A stretch of 64,000 nucleotides of DNA from Dugong dugon (Eukaryota; Chordata; Mammalia; Sirenia; Dugongidae). The position numbers and the translations under genes are program-made. The DNA is taken from positions 42,699,501 to 42,763,500 of the forward strand of contig CM057482.1 of the NCBI GenBank assembly GCA_030035585.1. The letters are read 5' to 3'. The notes under the pieces are model-generated. The model was not told the origin of the DNA and ran no database searches. It saw only the letters and a list, made by a program, of their open reading frames with translations. Positions 1 through 11,420 of this stretch are shown in pieces. How positions within the stretch are numbered: the first letter of the stretch is position 1; each line of letters starts with the position of its first letter.

Positions 1-32
1 AATTTAAGAATTGTCATTCCTACACCTTGGCC

Positions 33-190
33 TAAAAAAAACAAAAAACCAAACCCGTTTTTGTAGAGTCGATTCTGACTCATAGCGACCGTACAGGACA
101 AAGTAGAACTACCTCCCAGGGTTTCTAAGGAGTAGCTGGTGGATTTGAACTGCTGACCTTTTGGTTAGCAGCAGTGGCCTAACCACCCCA
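33..190 (-). mobile_element. AfroSINE, short form (type A)
   Basis: Read on the minus strand it has the usual order: a tRNA-like head (CCACTGCTGCTAACC-like region), the box 'GGTTTGAAC..CCACCAGC', then the RTE-like tail ending in an A/C-rich run. The plus strand shows the reverse, from 'aaaccaaacccg' to 'ttggttagcagc'. The head is slightly degraded. Type A here means copies carrying 'GGGCAGTTCTACTCTGTCC' in the body. Confidence 0.85.
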
Positions 191-327
191 AATTCTGACT
201 CTAGCATTCCCAAGGGTCAGGTATACACAGAGCTGATCTTGCAGACACTAGTCTCTAAGGCTTAGCTAAGCATTTCCCAAACTTTCCGGTTTTCCCGATT
301 GACTCAGCCTGCATAAACCACTCATAG

Positions 328-692
328 TTGTTTTTGTGTTACTAGCCTTCATTGAGTTGGCCCCTGACTCATGGTGGCCCATGCACAACTGAACAAAACG
401 CTGCCTGGTCCTGCATCATTCCCATGATGGGTTGCTCAATAGACTGCTGTAATCCATAGGGTTTTTTCTTTGACTGATTTTTGGAAGTAGATGGTCAGGA
501 CTTTCTTCCTAGTCTGTCTTAGTCTGGAGGGTCCAGCTCCACGGAAACCTGTTCAACGTCACAGTGACATACAAGCTTCCACTGACAGATGTATGGTGGC
601 TGCACATGAGGTTCGTTGGCTGGGAATTGAGCCTAGGTCTCCTGCCTGGGAGGTGAGGATTCTAGCACTAAGCCACCAATGCACACTCATAA
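328..692 (-). mobile_element. tRNA-Gly-headed SINE with RTE-like body (type C)
   Basis: On the minus strand the element opens with a sequence very like tRNA-Gly: 'GCATTGGTGG', a box A-like 'TTAGTGCTAGAATCCTC', and a box B-like 'GGCTCAATTCCCAGCC' near 613-690. The rest resembles the RTE-derived composite elements at 48.2 and 51.1 kb, including 'AGACTAAGACAGACTAGGAA' and a tail with 'CCATGAGTCAGGGGCCAACT'. It ends in an AAC-rich tail near 328. Family assignment is by eye. Confidence 0.75.
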
Positions 693-2700
693 GTGTATGT
701 ATCAGCAAGTTAGGGGCTCAAAAGATAAGGGCCCCCTGACTGCACAGGGTATTGGCAGAATTTTTTAACACTTCAGTTTCTCATGTCCCAGTTCCGTGTC
801 TCTTCCCTGACCCTCAGGCTGTATAAAGTCCATCTGTTTACAGTCTCATAGCTCCCTTCTTCATGGTCTTTATGAAGTTAGTAATTATATATTTGCCTGG
901 CAATATGATAGAAGTCGAGACCCCACTAGTGTCGCTCACTCAGCACTGTTGCTAACCTCAGTCTCCTTAGCATCTGCACATAGTAGGTGCTCAATAAAAG
1001 CTTGCTGAGTGAATGAAAGGGTGTTTAATGTTAGCGTACTTTCTTGTACTCAGAAATTCAGACCAGTGGGCTGTTCAAGGTGGAAGATACCTCTGAATTG
1101 AGCTAGTTAGTGTGAGACTAATGATAGAAATTCAGTTTTGTGGAATACTTTTATAAAGTGTTGTTGTTTTTGGTTGGTTTGTTTTAACTTATTTTACCTA
1201 TGCCATTGCCTTAGGTGAAAAAGAAAGAAGGCTTGAAGAAAGGCTCAAACGTCTTAGCATAGGATTTGCTTTTTAATGTCAATGAAATGTTTCCATCAAG
1301 CAGTTAGCTCTTTGTATGCTTATTTAAGTGCATAAAGGGACTCAGTCCATGTGATCTGAGAATTCTTTCTGATTTGGGCAGATAATGTAGGCCAAATAAA
1401 AAGCAGAAGGCTCACATGTAAAGAAAATGGCCTGTTTTTAATTCCTTGTTAGATATTCCGGTAAAAATTTGAATAACAAAAACAACATGGCTTGCTGTAA
1501 AACAATTTACAGGTAAATTAATTTGAAAAACACTTGACTCTATTGAACATTTCTCTCTTTTCCACAAACATCCATGCAATTCTAATTTAAAATAACCAAT
1601 TTATGTGTGAAACAAATGTTATATATCATTTAGAAACTGATTTCCTAATACCACCTCTCAGTTTTTCTGTGTTCTGGATATTTAAGTATTTATATATACA
1701 TTACTAACCCCTATTAATTTTACATTGCAATCAGTGGAGGCCTTAAATTCTATTTTTAGCTAGAGAATTACTACTGCCTCAGGATCCATTTCAAGATAAA
1801 ATTAATTTTAACCTACTGATAGAAAGGTGGAATTTTAAATCACATTCAGTTTTTACTCCTTAGTGAATGCTTTCTTTCTTTATTTTCTTCAATATTCTTC
1901 AACATGTATATTGAAGAAGAAGACGTAAAAATCACATATACAATATATGTATGTCTTTTTATGGGATTTCTATGTCTTTTCATTTTATAGAATCATTTCA
2001 GCCTCAGCTTAGTGAGAGTTTCAAGAATTTATTTTGTCCCATTGAAACCTAATAATTAAAACATTCGTGAATTTCTATCATAATCCCATAACATCCTTGT
2101 TATTCAAAAAAGGCATCTAAAATTTTGTACTGTATTTTCACATAGCTATTCTTCTTTATTAAAACAATCCTTTATTTTCCAAAATATTTTTTGGTAGTAT
2201 TGACTGTAAAATTTGCTTTCAACTTTCTTATATATCACACACACAAAAATTGTAGCTTAACATTGTGTTAAAGCTAAAATAAATCTTTAATACATTTCAA
2301 AGGTTTAAGTCTTAAAGAGTCAGATGTAAATAACCTAAGAATGTTCTGCTGGGCCATTGTTGGAATGGTATTCCATAGGGGATATTGTTAATGTGACTGA
2401 CAAGTCAATTATATCCCATTCACAAATGTTTTGATGTCTGCAATATTAATAATACTGCATTGCCCATGAGAAGTGCTACCCTAACTACTGGCACAGAATA
2501 GTCACAATAAATGGCAGCAAATGTAATTCTAACCTCTGACTCTGTGACAAACAGCATGGGTACTCTCTGCTGCTCTGCCTTTATTTTCCGTGGCATCAAA
2601 GGGAAACTCAATCGCCTCAGAAAATAACTCTAGCCCCATGTCTCTGATAAAATAAAATGCTTACCCACAGACATAAATTACCATGGAAATAAAAAGAGGA
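693..2700. other. Unique AT-rich DNA with a short L2 3' end
   Basis: No gene or clear repeat is seen over most of this stretch. Positions 965-1015 carry 'CATAGTAGGTGCTCAATAAA' followed by 'TGAGTGAATGAA', the usual 3' end of an L2 LINE on the plus strand. Short ORFs here have no coding features. Confidence 0.5.
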
Positions 2701-3190
2701 CCAAAAAAAAAAAAAAAATTACACAGTTTCCTAATGCTCTTAAGTCAAAGTAGTGGAGGGCTGAGAGCAGAGCCCGTGGATTATCAGTCTCGCTACTTGA
2801 TGAACAATCTTTGATGGCTTTCAACCAACAGGTTTGCTCAGTTGATGTTGGAGAAGTGTTACTCATCTTTCTCAAGAATTATGTATTTTTTTAATCATCA
2901 TTTCTGAGGATGCCCACCTGGAGATCTTTGCTAACGAGATATGGAAAATTACAATTCAGTCAATCAATATAAACCACAAATGTGAGTTTAATAGTCACAA
3001 AACTATTGACTCTGAGTTTCAGTGCAGCAAACTAAGTAACAATGGCCCCTCTCCCCACTTTACAAGCCATTAATTTTCTGTTTCCCCTCTTCTCTTCCTC
3101 CTTTTCTCCTTTCCTAACTCCCTTCCTAGCTTCCTCCCCAACTTAATTACACACAAGAAAGAATTCTAATTAAAAATAAACAAACAATAC
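2701..3190. other. Unique DNA with poly-A run and CT-rich tract
   Basis: A 16-18-base A run sits near 2702-2719 and a pyrimidine-rich stretch spans about 3070-3140. No gene or classified repeat was recognised. Confidence 0.4.
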
Positions 3191-4296
3191 AAGTAAAACT
3201 AAAGTCCTCCTTTTCCCCTTGCCCCCTTTCTCAGAAGCAACTATTGCAAATGATGTGATTTGCTTCTTGCCGGTTCTTTTCTTGTACAAGTACATACTTA
3301 CGTGTATACATGTACAAAAGTACAATTGGTGTGTTTTAAATCACAGATGGATCAACTGTTTCGATTGTTTGCAGTTTTTTAACTTGATATGTCATGAAGA
3401 GTTTTACATATCAATATGTAGACATTTCTATCACCTGTCTGTCAGTAGTGGCTTGTGTGTCGCTGTGATGTTGGAAGCTATACTGCTGGCATTTCAAATA
3501 CCAGCAGGGTTACCATGGTGGACAGGTTTCAGCGGAGTTTTCAGACGAAGACAGACTAGGAAGAAAGGCCTGGCTATCTACTTGTGAAAATTAGCCAATG
3601 AAAACCATATGGATCACAACAGAATATTGTCCAATATACTACTGGAAGATGAGCCCCCTAGTTTGGAAGGCATTACCCCATAGCCACAAGAAAAGATTCG
3701 TGTGTGTCAATGATCATGAAGATGGCGCAGGACTAGGCAACATTTTGTTATGCTGTATATAGGGTGTCCGTAAATTGGGGCTGACTCGAAGGCAACTAAG
3801 AGAAACAACAACAAAATGTAGAGATTTGCCTAAATCCTTTAAAAAGCTGCATAATATTCCATAGTATAGCTATATCATAGTTTATTTGAATATTCCTTCC
3901 TTGATTAAAATATAAATTGTTTCTAATAGTTTTCTATCACTAATAATACTATAAAGAATATCTTTGGGCAGGGCTTGTTGTGCTCTCCAGGGATTTCTCT
4001 AGGTTTGAAAACCAAAAGTAGGATTGCTGAGCAATGAATGTGTACATTTGCACTTTTACTGGGTGTTGACATGTTGCCCTCCAAAGGAACCATACTGATT
4101 TCCGGTCCGTCAACCTGTATGAGATTGTTAAATTTAACATCCTATCTGGGTCTTGGGATTGTCAGATGTGTTGATTTTTGCAAATCTAATGAATGTGAAA
4201 TGGTTTCTCATTGTGATTTTAATTACATTCTCCTTATTACCAATGAAGTTCAGCCTATCTTCATTTATGTATTGGCCTTCTGTAAATTTGAGTGAG
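3191..4296 (-). mobile_element. Old LINE-1 3' fragment (L1M type), split by an RTE-derived element
   Basis: The plus strand reads as reverse-complement L1 3' sequence, with landmarks such as 'gcataatattccatagta', 'tttgaatattccttcc', 'gattgctgagcaatgaatg' and 'ttgccctccaaaggaacca'. It is heavily diverged, so it is an ancient copy. The piece is interrupted at 3428-3815 by a younger element flanked by a 12-bp duplication. No intact ORF remains. Confidence 0.6.
3428..3815 (+). mobile_element. RTE-derived non-autonomous element (head joined to tail)
   Basis: The 5' part ('gtggcttgtgtgtcgctgtg', 'agacagactaggaagaaagg', 'aaattagccaatgaaaacc') matches the heads seen at 17.7 and 59.4 kb. The 3' part ('gaagatggcgcagg', then 'ggctgactcgaaggcaacta' and an AAC tail) is the RTE tail, so the coding middle is missing. 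It is flanked by near-identical 12-mers, ATGTAGACATTT (3416-3427) and ATGTAGAGATTT (3816-3827), read as its target-site duplication. Confidence 0.7.
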
Positions 4297-4547
4297 ATAT
4301 CCTCTGGAGAGGTCCACATGGGGAGGAACTGAGGCCTCATGCCAACAGCCAGCAACAGTTTGCCAGCCATGTGAGTGAGCCACCTTGGGAGCATGTCTTC
4401 CAGCCTCAGTCAAGCCTTCAGATGACTACAGCCTCAGCCAAAAGCTTGACTGCAACCTCGTGAGAGATCCCAAGCCTATACTATCCATCTAAGCCACTCC
4501 TGAACTCATGTCCCACTGTGAGATAATAAATCATTATGGTTGTTTTT
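4297..4547 (+). mobile_element. MaLR/ERVL-type LTR fragment
   Basis: Landmarks include 'gccatgtgagtgagccacct', 'agtcaagccttcagatgact', 'cttgactgcaacctc' and the terminal 'tgtgagataataaatcatt'. These form a well-known mammalian MaLR-like LTR pattern. I did not find clean LTR ends or a TSD, so the family name is uncertain. Confidence 0.45.
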
Positions 4548-6005
4548 TAAAAAAAAATTCAACAGCTTATTTGAGATGTAATCCACATACCAAAGTTCAT
4601 TCTTTAAAGTATACAATTCAATATCTTTTGTGTGTATACAAAATTGTACATTGATCAACTCAAAAAGAAATCATACCCATTATCAGTCATTCCCCGTTAC
4701 CCTTCCTTGGTAACCTCTAATCAACTTTTCGTTGCTATGAATTTGCCTATTCTGGATATTTCATGTAAGTGGACTCATGCAATATGTGACCTTTTGTGTT
4801 GGAGTTCTTTCACTTCACATAATGTTTCAAGATTCATCCAAGTTATAACATGCATCAGTAGTACATTCCTTTTTAAGGCCAAATAATATTCTATTTATGT
4901 GTTACCACAATTTGTTTATTCCTTCACCTGTTAATAAAAATTTGAGTTGGGGCTATTATGAAATTTCATGTGAAAACTTTGTGTGAAGATACATTTTCAA
5001 TTCTCTTGGGTATATACCTAGGAGGAGAATTGCTAGCACAGTGGTTAAGAGCTATGACTGCTAACCAAAAGGCGGGCAGTTCGAATCCACAAGCTGCTCC
5101 TTGGAAACCCTATGGAGCAGTTCTATTCTGTCCTATAGTGTCACTATGAGTCTGAATCAACTCAACAGCAGTGGGTTTGCTTTGGTTTTGGGTTTATTTT
5201 AGTGGTCTTGAAGTGGTACCTGATTATGATATTAACTTCTATTTTCCTAATCACTAATAATGTTGAGAGTGTTTTCATGCTCTTATTGGCTACTCATATA
5301 CCTCCTTTGTATAAATATCTATTCAAATTCTTTGCCTATTCTTTCTTGGATTATTTATCTTTTTATTGCTATAAAAGTTCTATATATATTCTAGACACTA
5401 ATCGCTTATCAGATACATGTTTTGCAAATGTTTTCTCCCATTCTGTGAGTTGTCTTTTAACTTTATTGATGATGTCCTTTGAGGATAAGTTTTAGTTTTG
5501 AAGAATTCCAATTTATCTATATTTTCTTTTGTTGTTTTTGGTTTTGGTGTTTTATCTAAGGAACCATTGCCTTATCCAAGGTCACAAAGATTTACTCCTT
5601 TGTTTTCTTCTAACAGTTTATAGTTTTAACTCTTTCATTTAGGTCTTTGATCCACTTTGAGTTAATTTTTTAAAATAGTATGAGGGAGGGTCTCAATTTC
5701 AGTCTTCTGCATGTGAATATCCAGTTTTCCCAAAACCATCTGTTGAAAAGATTTTTTCTTTCTTCATTAAATTGTCTTGGCATCCTTGTCAAAAATCAAT
5801 TGACCATAAGTGTAACTTTTATTTCTGGAATCTCAATTACATTCAATGGATTTATATTTCTAAGCATATACCAGAACAATACTGTTTTCATTACTGTAGC
5901 TTTGCAATAAGTTTTGAAATTAGGAAGTGTGAGTCTTCTAACTTTGTTCTTCTTTTTCGAGATTGTTTTGGCAACTGTGGGTACCAACTTTTCTATTGGG
6001 TAATT
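4548..6005 (-). mobile_element. Old LINE-1 3' half, antisense, split by a SINE
   Basis: The plus strand is reverse-complement L1 sequence. It starts from the 3'UTR ('ttgagatgtaatccacatac', 'tttgcctattctggatattt', 'ggccaaataatattctattt') and runs into the RT region ('ccatctgttgaaaagatttt', 'gtagctttgcaataag'). It is too diverged for any ORF. A type A SINE interrupts it at 5030-5192. Confidence 0.65.
5030..5192 (+). mobile_element. AfroSINE, short form (type A)
   Basis: A tRNA-like head ('cacagtggttaagagc', 'gctaaccaaaag', 'gttcgaatccacaagc') is followed by 'ttggaaaccctatggagcag', 'ctatgagtctgaatcaactc' and a T/G-rich end. It is inserted into an old antisense L1. Confidence 0.88.
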
Positions 6006-7260
6006 TTTCTTCATCTTATTGGTCTGTAGGAGTTCTTTTACATTCTAAATTATAGCTCTTTGTCTATAATTGCAAATATTTTTCCTGAGTCTGTACTGTT
6101 ATTTATGATGTAGTTCCCTTATAAATTCACACATCGTGATGAAGCCAAACTTATTAATCTTTTCCTTTATGGAATTTGCATTTTATGTCTTTTAAGACAC
6201 AACAAGGATTTTAAATATAAAATAAATCCCTTCAATAGTTTTTAAAAATAACTTAAAATGTTTATTTTATTTACTACATCTGTAATTTATTTTAACTGTC
6301 CAGGATAGTGATGTAACTTTTTAATTTTTTCCCAAATGGAGAGACAACTTCCCCACAATATTTATTTGATCTTCTGACATTTCCCCAATATTTCAAAATC
6401 CCTTCATTACCACATATTAAATACTTATATATAAAGATACATCTACATTTATCTCTAGCTCTGTATATCTATAGCCATGTATGTTTGGTGTTGGTTTTGT
6501 ATTCTCTCTAGTGATTTATTTAAGGCAACACCTATACACACTATTTTAATTATTATAGCTTTATCATATATTTTGGTATTGGTTTGGCAATCTCTTGCCT
6601 CCACTATTGTTCTTTGTCTTTTATTTTTCTTTTTTAAACTTTCTTGAATATTCTTACACACTCTTTCTTTAAGATAAATATTAGAATTTATATGTTAAGC
6701 TTCAAAAAAGTCTTGTTGGTATTTTGTTTGGGATTTTATTAAATTTATGAATCAAATTATTGGAGTATAGCCATAATTACAGTCCTCAGCATTACCATCA
6801 GTAGCATGTGATGTCCTTCTATTTATTTGAGTCTTCGTTTATGATCCCAAATTACATTTCATGGTTTCCTTCATGTAAACCAAAAACCCATTGCTGTTAA
6901 GTTGATTCCGACTCATAACGACCTTAGAGGACAGAGTAGAACTTCCCCATGGGGCTTCTGAGGCTATAAATCTTTACAGAAGCAGACTGTCACATCTTTC
7001 CCCTGAGAGGTGACAGATGGGTTCAAACCACTGACCTTTAGGTTAGCAGCCGAGCTCTTAACCACTGTACCACCAGGGCTCTTTCCTTCATATAGATCTT
7101 GCAAATTTCTCATTAGTACGACCTGGTTCAAATGTACAATGATTGCCGTTCCTTGTAAACTGGACCCTGATTTCCCATAGAAATGATTGGTTGGCCAGAA
7201 ACCACTACATAGGCTATAACTTATAACAGAAATGAGAAATTGGGTTTGGTGGTTACAGCC
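6006..7260 (-). mobile_element. Second old LINE-1 fragment, antisense
   Basis: The stretch repeats the same L1 ORF2 region as 5700-5950 ('attattatagctttatcata', 'ggtttggcaatctcttgcct', 'ttttgtttgggattttatta'), so it is a separate insertion or a rearranged piece. It is degraded and split by a SINE at 6883-7084. Its right boundary is unclear. Confidence 0.45.
6883..7084 (-). mobile_element. AfroSINE, long form of type A
   Basis: Plus-strand order is 'aaccaaaaacccattgctg', 'gattccgactcataacgac', then a middle insert with 'aatctttacagaagcagac', then 'ggttagcagccgagctct' and 'taccaccagggctc'. The extra middle segment is what separates the long form from the short form. Confidence 0.88.
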
Positions 7261-7269
7261 TGGGCACAA

Positions 7270-7465
7270 AAGTTAGAAGATCAAGGTTTGAGTTCTAATT
7301 CTACCTCTGTGTGTCCTTGGAAGGTTAGCTTCTCTCTCTGTACCCATTTCTTTGCTTTCAAAATGGGGCCATAGTAATATTACCTCCCTTATAGAAATAT
7401 TAACAGGAATTTTATGCCAGAGATACAGGAAGTATTCAATAAACATTGACTATTATTATCAGTTT
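7270..7465 (+). mobile_element. MIR
   Basis: Core MIR landmarks are 'tctctctgtacccatttctt', 'aaaatggggccatagtaata' and the end 'attcaataaacattgacta'. It is diverged as expected of an ancient tRNA-derived SINE. Confidence 0.65.
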
Positions 7466-7689
7466 CTATGAGGACATATTTTGAGATTTATCGTAGGCCA
7501 TCTGGTTCAAGCACACACATAATCTCTCAGCCCCCTAGTCCTTCAGTTTTGTGCTGAAGACAGGTTAAAAAAAAATAGATGGGGTTGGAGCTTCAGGAAG
7601 CCTTCAGATGGGGAAAGTAATGAAGGAGGGAGAGGAAAAACAGAATGGGATTTAACAGTAGCCATTTAAACATAAGAAACAATTTGGAT
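7466..7689. other. Unique sequence
   Basis: No gene or repeat recognised. Confidence 0.35.
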
Positions 7690-8050
7690 GTTGCCCTCTT
7701 TGCAGAGCTTCTCTCAACCAGTGGCTGTCACAGCTTCCTGTTCTCCTGGCCTCTAGTCTTCCCATAACAGCCAGAGGGGTCCTCAGTGCAGATCTCATTA
7801 CACCATTGCCCCTCATTAAGTTCTTAGTGGTTCCATATTGCCCTCAGAACAAGGTCTACACTCCTAATACTTAATACTTAATACTTCTCCAGTCTCATAT
7901 GCTTTTTCACTAGTCAGCTATAATTTCTTTCAGTTCCTTTTCCCCTTCCACAGTCTTTCCTCCAATTCTTCAGGTTTAAATCAAAGGTCATTTCCTTCTG
8001 AAGACTTCTTGGCCTCTGGCCACTCTCACCTTCTGGATAAATAATTGTTG
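7690..8050 (+). mobile_element. L2 LINE fragment
   Basis: The string resembles the L2 region just upstream of its 3' end: 'gatctcattacaccattgcc', 'gttccatattgccctcagaa', 'caaggtctacactcctaata', then 'cttcaggtttaaatcaaagg'. A short direct repeat (TACTTAA x3) lies at about 7860-7884. Confidence 0.5.
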
Positions 8051-8239
8051 TTTTGTTGTTTAAGTTGTCTTCTAGAATCTGATTGTCTTAAAGTAGGTTC
8101 TAAAATGCCCTGGCATCTGGCAACTACCCATATTGTGCCTAGTGTAAGATACTTTGAAGGCAATTGTATTAAAGGGATGTATAATTATTCTTTCTACCCC
8201 ACTCAGTTTGTGCCCCACTACTAACCTAGTTAGAAACCA

Positions 8240-8480
8240 CCCGGCAAGGTGCCCCAGAAGGGCTGATGATCCGTAAAAATTATGACCAAGAAAACCCTAT
8301 GGAGCAGTTCTATTATGTAACACATGGGGTTGCCATGAGTCAGACATGACAACAATGGGTTTTTAGTTTTAATATAACTTTGATTTTTAAAAATTCAGTG
8401 GCATTATTACTTCCAAATAAACTGCTACAGATGTGGCACTAACAAATTGACAGCAATGGGTTTGAATTTTTGGTTTTACT
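8240..8480 (+). mobile_element. Degraded SINE pieces
   Basis: Positions 8278-8372 show 'gaaaaccctatggagcagtt' and 'gttgccatgagtcagacatg'. Positions 8444-8480 show only a SINE tail ('gacagcaatgggtttgaat'). Both look like partial AfroSINE copies. Confidence 0.5.
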
Positions 8481-8582
8481 TACCACACAGAAATATGCTG
8501 AAGACAAATAGTGTAAAATGCCAATAAGATTATCTATTTGATTTTCTAGTCAATTTAGATCATTCTAGAGTGCATAAATAGA

Positions 8583-8792
8583 AGCCATGGTGACACAGTG
8601 GTTCAGTGCCAGGCTGCTAACTGAAAGGTGAGTGGCTCAAACCTACCAGCTACACAACAGAAAAAAAGATGTTTAATCTGCTTCCATAAAGATTACAGCT
8701 TTGGAAACCCTATGAGGCAGCTCTACTCTATCCTATAGGTTCACTATGAATCAAAATTGACTCGCCAGCAATGGTCTTTGTTTGTTTGTTTC
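8583..8792 (+). mobile_element. AfroSINE, long form of type A
   Basis: The head 'gacacagtggttcagtgcc', the middle insert 'cttccataaagattacagct', the body 'gaaaccctatgaggcagctc' and the tail 'gactcgccagcaatgg' lie in order. It ends in TTTG repeats. Confidence 0.88.
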
Positions 8793-8934
8793 TTAGAGTG
8801 CAAAAGATGCTATGCATATGTTTACCCCAGGCATATATTCTAGACTCTCACAGAACTTAATGAAAGCTTAAATACTGAACAGAAGCATGGTGGTTAACCT
8901 TAGGATTTTCAGTAGGGTACAAACTCTAAGAAGT

Positions 8935-9456
8935 TATTTCTATAAAAGTACAGACAGCAGCCATGACTTCTACAGAAACAGCACAAGTGGATGGCTTTAA
9001 CAAAGAGAAATTCATTTTCTCACAGTCTAGTAGGCTAGAAGTCCAAATTCCAGGCATCAGCTCCAGGGGAAGGCTTTCTGTCTCTGTCGGCCGTGCAGGA
9101 AGGTCCTTCACATCAATCTTCCCCTGGGCTAAGAGCTTCTCCGTGCAGGAACACCAGGTCCAAAGGATGCACTCTGCTCCCAGCACTGCTTTCTTGGTGG
9201 TATGAGGTCCCTGTGTCTCTGCTTGCTTCTCTCTGTTATATCTCAGGACAAAATACAATCTTGTAGATTGAGTCCTGCCTCATTAACATAACTGCCACCT
9301 ATCCCACCTCATTAACATCATAGAGGTAGGATTTACAACACGTAGGAAAATCACATCAGATGACAAATTGATGGACAATAACACAATACCAGGAATCATG
9401 ACCTGGCCAAACTAATACACACATTTTTGGGGGACACAGTTCATTGCATGACAACT
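8935..9456. mobile_element. LTR-like block (possibly MLT2/ERVL type)
   Basis: The layout resembles 39.9-40.4 kb: 'aattcattttctcacagtct', 'taggctagaagtccaaattc', a GC-richer middle, and an end 'tttgggggacacagttcatt'. This order is typical of a mammalian ERVL LTR. No exact ends were found, and it could also be another old repeat. Confidence 0.4.
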
Positions 9457-9568
9457 GCAATCAGGAGCCAAGGGATGGGAAGGCTGTTCCCACTTTAGCA
9501 CAAATGAGCCTATGGCCTTGAGTAGGTGCTGAAAACATGCTCAGGAACCCACCTAGGAACCAGCTAGT

Positions 9569-9757
9569 TGTTGTTGTTCGTTGTGTGCAATCAAGTCGAT
9601 TCCAACTCAGAGCAACCTTATAGGACAGAGTAGAACTGTCCCACGGGGTTTTCTAGTCTGCAGTCTTTATGAGACCAGATTACCAGGTCTTTCTCCCATG
9701 GAGCTGCTGATGGGTTTTGTACCACTGACCTTTTGGTTCTGTACGGTTTCTGCCTAA
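9569..9757 (-). mobile_element. AfroSINE with AAC-type tail
   Basis: The plus strand begins 'gttgttgttcgttgtgtgc' (an AAC-rich tail in reverse) and continues 'caatcaagtcgattccaact', 'caggtctttctcccatggag' and 'accttttggttctg'. The tail type is shared with the RTE copies. Confidence 0.8.
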
Positions 9758-11065
9758 CTAAAAAATGTCATTTTCCACCTCTCTCCTGTTGGAGGGTCAT
9801 GAATCTACTGCATTCTGAATTAAGTCCTTGAGGGAAAAAGAAACAAAGTATCTGATGCTGCCTTTGTAGAATCTGAAATACATTACTGAATTAAGTGATA
9901 CATAAACCATTTTATTTTATGTTTTGATGTCTTGAGTTCGGGTAATGAGCCTGTTTGTTCAAAATCCAATTATCCATTCTATTTTCTCACCCTCAACTAC
10001 ATGTGTGAATGCATTTGGTATCCATTTTCCCAAAACCACTCCCCAATATCAAAAGACACATAAAGGGAGCTTTGTGAAGGAGGTGGGATTTGATTACTAG
10101 GGTAGCGGATGGGGGCTGACTTGAGAGGGCATTACTCCAGGCCTCAAAAACAATGTGGAGCAAGTATAAAATCAGGAGCAGGAAAATCAAACATCAAGAA
10201 GTTCAGTTTGGGGAGAATAGAGGGGTCATCAGAGGAGATGGGATGGAGAGGGAGGAGTAGAGACATTTTTGAAACCAAGATTGAATGGCAGCTACAAAAG
10301 AGGAGAGACAAAGAACAGAATTAACTTTAAAAAGAGCAAATTAAGACACAACTTAATAACGATATTAAAATGACTCAAGCATGATTTAATTGTTTTCGTC
10401 AATTAAGTATAAAACTGGTAGAGTTCCAAATACCTACCTATGAAATGGCTCTGAAGTTAGACGTTCAGTACTTGACCAGTTATATCTGTACAGTTGTAAG
10501 CTGGGCATCTGGTCTCTCATCAAAGCAATGTGACATTTAAGACACAGAGTCAAACAGATGGCTGCATTTTGCTGAAGTGGACTTTAATGAAAAAGTCCAG
10601 ATTCGTTTTCACAGAGGAAAGGGATTATTGCCTTAGAGGGTGTTCATCATGGGGGGAAAAGATAATGCTACATTAAAGAACAGAAATGCTGGCGGGAACG
10701 TAGAGATGAAAGAGAAAAAAGGAAATGTATATAATGTGAAATATTCCAAACTCATAAAAGAGAAGGCTAAGGCTGGAGATGCATTTAAAATCCCAGGTAT
10801 CCTAGTTAAAATGAAGGGAATTTTGGATGACCTGATTCAGTGCAAAAATCAGGAAATATGCAGTGTGTATTCTTCCTCTATAAAAAGAAGAACAAATTAA
10901 ACAAAATAGGATTAATATTAAATTATCACAGGGAGAGGATTACAAAATTTTTGATTTTCCAAGCAGCTTCAGCCTTTCTAGTTGAACAGTCCTCAGATGA
11001 ACATGTCATCCTCATTTTGATACACGTTGTGTGGTTTCCATCCTCTTTGTGAGAACTCTTTTGGT
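9758..11065. other. Unique DNA without recognised features
   Basis: There is no classified repeat and no convincing exon. A short ORF at 10640-10900 has lysine-rich low-complexity content and no family resemblance. Confidence 0.4.
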
Positions 11066-11420
11066 GGTGGCGGCGGTGTTAGCTGCCATGGAGTTGGCTC
11101 CTGATTCACGTGACCCCATTCACAACGGAGGGAGAAGCTGTCCGTCCTGCACCATCCCCACGATCCCACGATCACTTGCAAATCAAACAGTTGTGATCCA
11201 TAGGGTTTTCACTGGCTGATTTTTGGAAATAGATCATCAGTCTTTCTTCCTAGTGCATCTTGGTCTGAAGCTCTTTTGAAATCTGTTCAGCATCATACCA
11301 GCACGCAAACCTCCACTGACAGATGGGTGGTGGCTATGCTTGAGGTACATTGGCAAGGAATTGAACCCCGATCTTCAGCATGGAAGGCAAAAATTCTACC
11401 ACTGAGCCACCACTGCCTTG
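11066..11420 (-). mobile_element. tRNA-Gly-headed SINE with RTE-like body (type C)
   Basis: On the minus strand 11345-11417 reads as a well-kept tRNA-Gly head, including 'GGCTCAGTGGTAGAATTTTT' (box A region) and 'GGTTCAATTCCTTGCC' (box B). It is followed by the RTE-like body ('AAGATGCACTAGGAAGAAAG') and a tail with 'GTGAATCAGGAGCCAACTCC'. It is the best preserved head of the three type C copies. Confidence 0.8.

Noticed and set aside
5202-5495. 97-codon hydrophobic ORF
   Set aside because: It is the antisense reading of an old LINE-1 3' region.
10640-10900. 86-codon lysine-rich ORF
   Set aside because: Low complexity in AT-rich unique DNA. No splice or family support.
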